From IMG/VR virus record IMGVR_UViG_3300043444_000267, positions 1 through 21,787 of that record: a stretch of 21,787 nt of DNA; one strand, written 5' to 3'. The notes beneath the pieces are model-generated. The model saw nothing but the letters and a program-made list of their open reading frames with translations. It was not told where the DNA came from and searched no databases. Of this stretch, positions 21,760 to 21,787 are shown piece after piece. Origin of the DNA: a virus. Within the stretch, counting starts at the first letter, position 1, and each line of letters begins with the position of its first letter. The position numbers and the translations under genes were made by a program.

Positions 21760-21787
21760 ATGTCAACAAAAGCTGTTTGGGAAAAGC
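21760..21787 (+). CDS. Start of a gene cut by the window end
   Basis: ATG 21760 opens MSTKAVWEK and runs off the right edge. GGAG (21750-21753) lies six bases ahead, which favours this ATG over those at 21743 and 21748. Nine residues are too few to name the product. Confidence 0.5.

Overview
The window is a structural and lysis segment of a tailed double-stranded DNA phage (Caudoviricetes). Every supported gene reads on the + strand, mostly with overlaps or gaps of a few bases. No rRNA, tRNA, CRISPR array, integrase, transposase, replication gene or terminase was recognised. The DNA is GC-rich with G/C-ending codons, apart from one AT-richer stretch inside a tail fibre. The portal, scaffold, HK97-type coat, neck adaptor and fibre order, with no tape-measure or sheath gene between neck and fibres, fits a short-tailed (podovirus-like) virion. 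The host is probably a Gram-negative bacterium with GC-rich DNA, but it cannot be named from the sequence.

Head region (1-12.4 kb). It opens with the end of a truncated reading frame and a 962-residue multidomain protein that looks like an injected or polyvalent enzyme. Next come the portal, two very small proteins, a GroES-like co-chaperonin, a scaffold-like protein, a conserved unknown protein, a decoration-like protein and the major capsid protein. A UUCG hairpin follows the capsid gene. Several small beta-rich virion proteins and a Gly-Gly-rich low-complexity protein follow, the latter ended by a related, complete terminator. Two more structural or unknown proteins lead to the neck.

Neck and fibre region (12.4-19.9 kb). 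A gp4-like neck adaptor carries what looks like an inserted discoidin-like beta-sandwich. A four-cysteine putative zinc protein follows, then two large tandem tail fibres. The second fibre ends in a peptidase S74-type self-cleaving chaperone domain. A small DUF7936-like protein and a terminator close the region.

Lysis region (19.96-21.74 kb). A small conserved protein, three consecutive membrane proteins (holin, holin-accessory and 3TM-holin candidates) and a GH24 endolysin are tightly coupled. A further gene begins at the right edge.

Working together: portal, scaffold, coat and GroES build the procapsid. The neck adaptor closes the portal and joins the tail, the fibres bind the host, and the lysis cassette releases progeny. 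I found no wholly new system. The best leads are the multidomain first protein with its suspected frameshift, the Gly-Gly motif shared by neighbouring proteins, the discoidin-like insert in the neck adaptor, the abrupt composition change within the second fibre, and the three-membrane-protein lysis cassette.
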